A stretch of DNA of 64,000 nt from Andalucia godoyi (lineage: Eukaryota; Discoba; Jakobea; Jakobida; Andaluciidae). The notes under the pieces were generated by a model. It had not been told where the DNA came from. It worked only from the letters and a program-made list of their open reading frames with translations, and searched no databases. The position numbers and the translations under genes were made by a program. How positions within the stretch are numbered: the stretch's first letter is position 1; the number at the start of each line of letters is the position of its first letter. This document shows, in pieces, positions 59,901 through 64,000 of this stretch. The DNA lies in contig VRVR01000034.1 in the NCBI GenBank assembly GCA_009859145.1, forward strand, positions 1-64,000. The letters run 5' to 3'.

Positions 59901-60682
59901 AACAAATTTGCGATCTTGAGCAACTTGTGAAAGAGCTCGAGTCTCGCATTGATGAAACGGAGATCTCGCATATTTCGCTGTTCTCGAAAGCTGCAGTACA
60001 CGTCTCTGCTTTCCAGCTGGAGATCGAAAACTCGGCGGGTTTGGCCTCTGAATTGGACTCGGTTCGTCAGGAACTTGAGAACGCCGTGAATGATCGTGGC
60101 GATATGGAAAGCAAATTGCGGCTGCAAGAAAAGAAGTACATGAACGTGGTGAAGGACCTCAAGTCTCAGCTGCAGCATTCTGCTCGACGATCGATGGACA
60201 TGAGCGCAGACTCTGCTCCTGGTTCTCCCTCCACCCCTGGTACTCCACGCGGAGGGACGCCAAGTTCGTCGTCCTCTGGCATTGCTGCAATGGCGACAAA
60301 GTCCGATCCAAAGTCTCTGGAACACAAGCTCAAGCAATTGAATCATCAAATTTCCGAACTCAAAGCAGACAATGAGCGAAAAGAGGAAATTATCTCCAAG
60401 CACATTCTCAAGACTGGCGAAGAGTTGCCAAAGGCTCCTGCTCCCCACAAGAGTCCTCTCGGGAACGTACTGTCGTTCATGCATCGCAGCAAGCCGCAGA
60501 CCAAGGAGAAGGAGATCCAACAAAAAGCCATGTCCGCTCTTGAAGAAACCCTGTTGCGAAACATGCATCTCGAATCCGATGTGAAGATCCTTGGAGATGA
60601 GATTGAGCGATTGATGAAGGAGAATGAAGATTTCAAACGCCAAATTTCTCGTCTTGCAAGAACGTCGGCGCAAAAGACGTAA
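56933..60682 (+). CDS. Long coiled-coil (golgin/tether-like) protein with DPF motifs
   Basis: A 1249-residue protein that is coiled coil for most of its length, first about 1-300 then 390-1080. It is broken at about 315-385 by a disordered Ser/Ala/Pro stretch with two DPF motifs (VEDDPFGFYGTD; SDDPFGDAPSP), which bind the appendage of AP-2 in endocytic proteins. A second break near 1090-1130 is Ser/Pro/Gly-rich (APGSPSTPGTPRGG). The C-terminus has a more conserved-looking block (FMHRSKPQTKEKEIQQKAMS; EETLLRNMHLESDVKILGDE) before a basic end. No GRIP, motor or membrane segment was seen. The likely role is a membrane-traffic tether or endocytic scaffold; I do not recognise the exact family. It is intronless. 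Confidence 0.78.
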   Translation: MSVSQEDFFRVQTENLNLKQQKYELDSQVKKLAGECDHLKKQMVERDKVIAKHEIVISKSKEKREFQVLMDENNRLKREMDNSQDERSEQTRALTGQIRALYEENQKLREDQQKQAKSAVAVSVATPVAAPVPVAVAAGSVQSQSQSQSHSGADGKVVEDLKTKIAAYEHQVLEMRSQMMSLQSQLKSFQEETTKKTSELESERLRSRELQEKVSRYAEELKKVQEEKSSIHRTSSDFSKKLEDEQAKNRQDLIRITREKNKVIKELEESVSALQAEKSSLTLEKQELQRESEKFTKLKADYDELDRQYRKFVDDVQQKQRSISGSQSSHNIAAKPVANSAPPPLSVEDDPFGFYGTDVPDVANASLPSDDPFGDAPSPASASASTAEAAAVDDGMSALLQAEIDRMRAKIDDLESQVASMQEKENDLLRKVNEATLAAGSASSLANHRNAQIVTLEEENRSLESQIGSLRAESQERLQASSKLSDELATAHRTVLESEASLAAAQERVVAVESTAQQSVKKANDRIQELEGEHAKLQASVDDLRAKLLKAEKEHAEMAADNTKLRDAVAELERKSEEDRLLANQRSEKRTKKIIELEEKTRIYEDQLEKVAKENENLTQELNMRHETIAGLEREISSSSTKLSKSEAQVADLFSELSESKVSLQKIEGEVASLRRKVLDQESLVRSKEAEVHRAHEEIAAQKRKVADHEGAVHRKDAELSKVNEELKQSMSSIRELHSQIAEKDADMQKLMNEVSELTVDLNAARKECLVYKDEIASNQSMIMELTGELSRVKTEFAEESEEWKGEKATLEEEIATVSSDLRHLRKTLESEEKRFAEDEAKLRAEVAHRRENENRLGMQLADEEAMHMETRRTLEAHAAELTRKHEKQALHWAAKEADILGQLDAKTISFDELHELHESHAEEWKVAKSQLEAAISDLTSRLQSLHGQFDVLTNAHAALTVVSNGQAVEIARLNGVVASLEKEIAECKQQICDLEQLVKELESRIDETEISHISLFSKAAVHVSAFQLEIENSAGLASELDSVRQELENAVNDRGDMESKLRLQEKKYMNVVKDLKSQLQHSARRSMDMSADSAPGSPSTPGTPRGGTPSSSSSGIAAMATKSDPKSLEHKLKQLNHQISELKADNERKEEIISKHILKTGEELPKAPAPHKSPLGNVLSFMHRSKPQTKEKEIQQKAMSALEETLLRNMHLESDVKILGDEIERLMKENEDFKRQISRLARTSAQKT

Positions 60683-60948
60683 GGCACTTTCGTCAATGAA
60701 GACGGCATCTTTTGTGGACTGGAGTGTATATCATATCATTTATCATTATTATTATTATTATTGTTGTTGTTGTTTGTTTGTTTGTTATTATTGTTGATTT
60801 GCTTGGGGTATGTGGGTATGTTGGTTTTCGCTCATGGGATCCTTCTCTTTCCATGTCCATTTTGCGCATTTTTTGCGAGGTAGAGCAAGCAGCTGTGTGC
60901 TTGTTGATACTTCGCAGATAGCAGACGTGCTGGGATGATAATTTATTC
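60683..60948. other. Convergent 3' gap with (ATT)n repeat
   Basis: An (ATT)n and (GTT)n stretch at 60740-60792 separates the coiled-coil gene from DIM1. No gene is seen. Confidence 0.5.
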
Positions 60949-61872
60949 TCACGTAAAATGCAGATTGTTCTTGTTGAAAATGGCCAGAATGTACATGAAA
61001 TCATCTTGATCCATCTTCGATGATCTCTTCTCGGCGAAACCGTGCTCTTCCAACAAGCCAATCACCTTGGTCTTCATGTCCAGTTCCTCGCTGGATGCCG
61101 AGCAGGGAGTGCTGCTTGCAGCACAAAAGGTTCGGTAATTCGTCTCCAGCATTTCAATCACCTCTTTCGACTTGAAAATCGCAGCAAGTGTCTTGTTTTT
61201 TCTCGAGAAGCAGAGTCTGACGAGACCGTCCCATTCAATGAAATTCACCGGGGGCGCAGGGCTGTACGGCTCCAGCTTGACAACCGACGAGTCGACCTTT
61301 GGTGGTGGTCGGAAGTTTGCTTTTGAGATCTTCATGACGTGCGAACATCTTGCCAGTAATTGCGAGTTCACCGCAAGTCGGCAATACAGTGGATCATTTG
61401 GTTTTGCGACAATTCTCATCGCAAACTCGTGCTGGAACATCAGCACTGCCGATCGGAAAGTCGGTCGATGCGACAGCAGTTTGAACGTAATTGCCGATGA
61501 AATCTGGTACGGGATGTTCGCAACACATACATCAAAGTACGGGAAGTCGCACTTCAGGACATCCGAATGAATGATCTCGAGTTTCGTGTACAAATGCGGA
61601 ATCGCCTGAATACGCTTTGTGAGCTCCACAACCATTCGCGGATCAACTTCGACGACAACCACCTTTTTTGCAGCTTCCAGCAACTTCACCGTGAGATTTC
61701 CCGTTCCCGGTCCAATTTCAAGAACCGTATCCGTTGGCATGATGTCCGCCTTTTGCACAATCGTCGTTACAATCGCCGGATTCTTCAGTAGATGCTGTCC
61801 AAGTGATTTGTCCATGGAAAACGCCGCCGCCTCTGACTTGTTCGGCTTCGACCGCTCTCGACGCGCCGCCAT
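60949..61872 (-). CDS. DIM1: 18S rRNA dimethyladenosine transferase DIM1
   Basis: A 307-residue KsgA/Dim1 enzyme that dimethylates two adjacent adenosines at the 3' end of 18S rRNA and is needed for 40S assembly. SAM motif I is VLEIGPGTGNLT (50-61), preceded by SLGQHLLKNPAIVTTIV. The acidic SAM contact follows in VVVVEVDPRMV, and the catalytic motif IV is VANIPYQISSAITFKLL. The conserved C-terminal part includes FQHEFAMRIVAKPNDPLYCR, FRPPPKVDSSVVKLEP and LCFSRKNKTL. Family-typical length, no presequence, so the cytosolic/nucleolar rather than the mitochondrial (TFB1M) form. It is intronless. Confidence 0.96.
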   Translation of the reverse strand: MAARRERSKPNKSEAAAFSMDKSLGQHLLKNPAIVTTIVQKADIMPTDTVLEIGPGTGNLTVKLLEAAKKVVVVEVDPRMVVELTKRIQAIPHLYTKLEIIHSDVLKCDFPYFDVCVANIPYQISSAITFKLLSHRPTFRSAVLMFQHEFAMRIVAKPNDPLYCRLAVNSQLLARCSHVMKISKANFRPPPKVDSSVVKLEPYSPAPPVNFIEWDGLVRLCFSRKNKTLAAIFKSKEVIEMLETNYRTFCAASSTPCSASSEELDMKTKVIGLLEEHGFAEKRSSKMDQDDFMYILAIFNKNNLHFT

Positions 61873-62249
61873 TTATTCTTCAATCAGCCACTACTACTAC
61901 TACTACTTATTATTATTATTATTATTATTATTATGTATTTGCGCGTATTTCTGTGCAACGAAAACGGAAATCTAATGTGGGCGTGACGAAAAGCCAACGG
62001 AGGGAAAGGACAGTTTCGCTCTTTTCAACGCCAGAATCGGAAAAGGAGCGGAGCCCGGCTGCCGGCTGTAGAAGAGAGTCTCTCCACGAGCTTACAGTCC
62101 GCACGTCTGTTTCATCTTTTCCTGTCTGCACGCATCAGTCTTCAGTCTTCAGTCTTCAGTCTTCAGTCTTCAGTCTTCAGTGTTTTGGGAGTACCATTGT
62201 TCGCACAGTTTGGGATTGTCGAGTGTCGGTACGAGGGGTAGTGGATGAG
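61873..62249. other. Divergent promoter region with (ATT)n and heptamer repeats
   Basis: Next to DIM1 is a (CTA)n then (ATT)n tract (61891-61934). A (CAGTCTT)n heptamer array of six units lies at 62136-62180, 70 bases before the next start. No gene is seen. Confidence 0.6.
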
Positions 62250-64000
62250 ATGTACAGGATTCAGTACTTTGTGCATGTGAACGAGGCTGTGTTGCCGATG
62301 GAAGCCAGCTTCGACAATATGACCGACGAAGATATCACGTCGACTCTTCGTGCTTCGCAGGCGTTCTTCGAGTACGGACTAGGGTATCCGTTCCGCGTGG
62401 TGTGGCTGGACGAAAGACACCGCTCCATCAAGGGAAGCATCCAAGGTGCTGCAGAGTACGTCAAGCACTTTTTTCAAACACAGCTGCAAGGTGTCTCTTA
62501 TTCTCGGTCGCGGTCGTCGAGAAAGGCCAATGCTGCGCCGTTGGAGCTCCACGTTCTTGCCACTACTCTTTCACAGCATCCCGTTGAATCAGACTCTCCT
62601 GCAGACGGCCCGGTCGTCGCAGATAGCCCTCTTCCCGAGTATTCCTCGTCCTCGGCATTGCAGCTGGCATTGCCGCCACACAAGGCTGCTGCTTTGGAAG
62701 ACCCGGTGCCGCAGACTCTTTCCAGCCTGTCCATTGCAGCGGCAGCTCCACAGACTACGCTACCCGATGCTTCAGCCTCCTCTGCTCGGCGCCCGAACGA
62801 ACCGCTTATTACTCCAAGAACAGCCGAAAGCAGTCACATCTTGGCCAGTTCGACCCTGGTATCCACGACTCTTCCTGCTGCATCGGCGTCGAATGATCCC
62901 GCTCTTTCATTAGATGCATCGGCAGTCTCCAGTTCTGGATCTTCAAAGCTTCGAATCGCTCTTCCCGCTTCGTCTGCTGCTCGTGCTCGTGCTCGTGCTC
63001 CTTTGTCTATGGAGTGCGCGAACGAGGCCGTCCACGTGACTGCGCCAAAGTCTGTGCTAACAGGCTTGACGAAACCTGCCGACTCGGAGTTGCTCGCCTC
63101 GCCGGTCTCCTCTATCCCTATCGCCCAGTCCTCTGCTGCTACGACTGTGACGGCGACGGTAGAGAGCTCCAGTGCCTCCGCCATTGAATTGAGTCCTCCA
63201 AAACATTCCCAAGGCACCACGCGGGCCGTCCTTGTTCCTCCTTCTCTGCCACACGCCTCTTCTTCTTCTCTACCTGCCACTGCTCTTGCTCCAGTTGCTT
63301 TTCCTGTTGTCGTTCCTGTTACTGCTCTTGCGAACGTAGTATCACATGCGAGTGGATTGACGTCCTCTGTGTCCTCGGAGGTAGCGAACTCGGGAATCGA
63401 TATCAGTAGCAAACCCATTCGCAAGCGTTCGTCTACTTCTCCTGCAAAAGAGCGCGTTTTGCCAAACAGAGCAAAGCGTTCTTATTACGGTAACCCGCTC
63501 AAGCAGAGAGATGACTATGCTTCGGATGCAGAGCACGATGATGTACAGGAGATGCAGTCCGGTAGCCCTCCGACACTGTCGAGCTCCACGAATACGGACA
63601 CCCCCACTCAAGAATCGCTTCCAGAACACGCGATTGCAAAAAAGGAATGGAAGCCGGATGCGAATCGAGAAGAACGCGCTTCCACCACAGTTCCGTCAAA
63701 TCTCGTCGTCCCCGCTGTTTCAAAGACTCTTACGATTCCTTCCAAATCATTTATTGGATTAGTCTCTGCGAGCCCTGCGGCGCAGCACGACGCTCGTAAG
63801 CAGCTATCGGATAGGCCGCTCTCCGGAGCTTCATCGGCCGGCGATCATGTTGCCATGCGGGAAGCACCCTTGGTGTCCAGTACCAATGTCGCTTCCAAAT
63901 CCGCGGATTCCCATTCCGTTAATGCTGTCCAGAAGCATCTCGTGCCTCATGACAGCAAGTCCGATAACCATCCTGGGAACGATAAAGAAGTTGAAGACGA
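62250..64000 (+). CDS. Uncharacterised protein, 3' end outside the window
   Basis: An open frame of 583 complete codons that runs off the right edge without a stop. The ATG at 62250 opens a folded-looking N-terminal region of about 80 residues (MYRIQYFVHVNEAVLPMEAS, then DNMTDEDITSTLRASQAFFE, GLGYPFRVVWLDERHRSIKG and AAEYVKHFFQTQLQGVSYSR). The rest is Ser/Ala/Thr/Pro-rich and probably disordered, with a nuclear-localisation-like basic cluster (KPIRKRSSTSPAKERVLPNR then AKRSYY). Codon use stays even across the whole length, with few rare codons and no stops, which supports coding. I do not recognise the N-terminal domain. Confidence 0.72.
   Translation, partial: MYRIQYFVHVNEAVLPMEASFDNMTDEDITSTLRASQAFFEYGLGYPFRVVWLDERHRSIKGSIQGAAEYVKHFFQTQLQGVSYSRSRSSRKANAAPLELHVLATTLSQHPVESDSPADGPVVADSPLPEYSSSSALQLALPPHKAAALEDPVPQTLSSLSIAAAAPQTTLPDASASSARRPNEPLITPRTAESSHILASSTLVSTTLPAASASNDPALSLDASAVSSSGSSKLRIALPASSAARARARAPLSMECANEAVHVTAPKSVLTGLTKPADSELLASPVSSIPIAQSSAATTVTATVESSSASAIELSPPKHSQGTTRAVLVPPSLPHASSSSLPATALAPVAFPVVVPVTALANVVSHASGLTSSVSSEVANSGIDISSKPIRKRSSTSPAKERVLPNRAKRSYYGNPLKQRDDYASDAEHDDVQEMQSGSPPTLSSSTNTDTPTQESLPEHAIAKKEWKPDANREERASTTVPSNLVVPAVSKTLTIPSKSFIGLVSASPAAQHDARKQLSDRPLSGASSAGDHVAMREAPLVSSTNVASKSADSHSVNAVQKHLVPHDSKSDNHPGNDKEVED

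Overview
This window is nuclear DNA from a eukaryote. Genes sit on both strands as single transcription units. Several coding regions are interrupted by GT-AG introns. The proteins are eukaryote-specific: CCT1, USP7, ATE1, poly(A)-binding protein, NOP58, LUC7, PRMT5, DIM1, ATG16, a WIPI-type propeller and a GID4-family protein. The genome is compact and intron-poor, with about 30 genes in 64 kb. Intergenic gaps are often only 50-600 bp and rich in simple repeats. This suggests a unicellular eukaryote with a full autophagy and ubiquitin toolkit; an MGM101-type mitochondrial recombination protein is also present. I cannot name the lineage from the sequence alone.

Layout. 0-1.1 kb: broken PIF1-like helicase (minus). 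1.4-9.5 kb: CCT1 (+), VTT/TVP38 membrane protein (+), WD40 protein (-), SLC17-like transporter (-), mitochondrial-looking single-pass protein (-). 10.2-17 kb: MGM101 (+), WIPI3/4-like propeller (-), USP7 (+). 17-24.4 kb: membrane S41 protease (-), RCC1 propeller (+), PIG-L (-), PPPDE-PUL protein (-). 24.7-29 kb: ATG16 (+), PLAC8 (-), GID4/Vid24 (-). 29.6-30.8 kb: an IS607-type serine recombinase gene followed by what looks like a decayed TnpB/Fanzor fragment. 30.8-40.4 kb: an unrecognised multi-exon gene (-), a tandem-BRCT protein rich in SQ/TQ motifs (+), a low-complexity protein (-), ATE1 (+). 40.7-53.2 kb: PABP (-), ankyrin protein (-), NOP58 (-), LUC7 (+), PRMT5 (-). 53.7-64 kb: SLC25 carrier (-), four-CBS protein (+), long coiled-coil protein with DPF motifs (+), DIM1 (-), and a 5' partial gene running off the right edge (+).

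Functionally the window is mostly housekeeping: protein folding, RNA processing and ribosome biogenesis (NOP58, DIM1, LUC7, PABP, PRMT5), protein turnover (USP7, PPPDE, GID4, ATE1) and autophagy (ATG16, WIPI-like). There is no operon logic. The accessory signals are the IS607/TnpB-like locus, the frameshifted PIF1 helicase, a three-copy dispersed repeat of unknown nature (8.4, 27.4 and 54.8 kb), and unusually clean 6- and 7-base tandem repeats placed directly upstream of start codons. In five introns that can be placed by protein continuity the donor is GTATGT every time.
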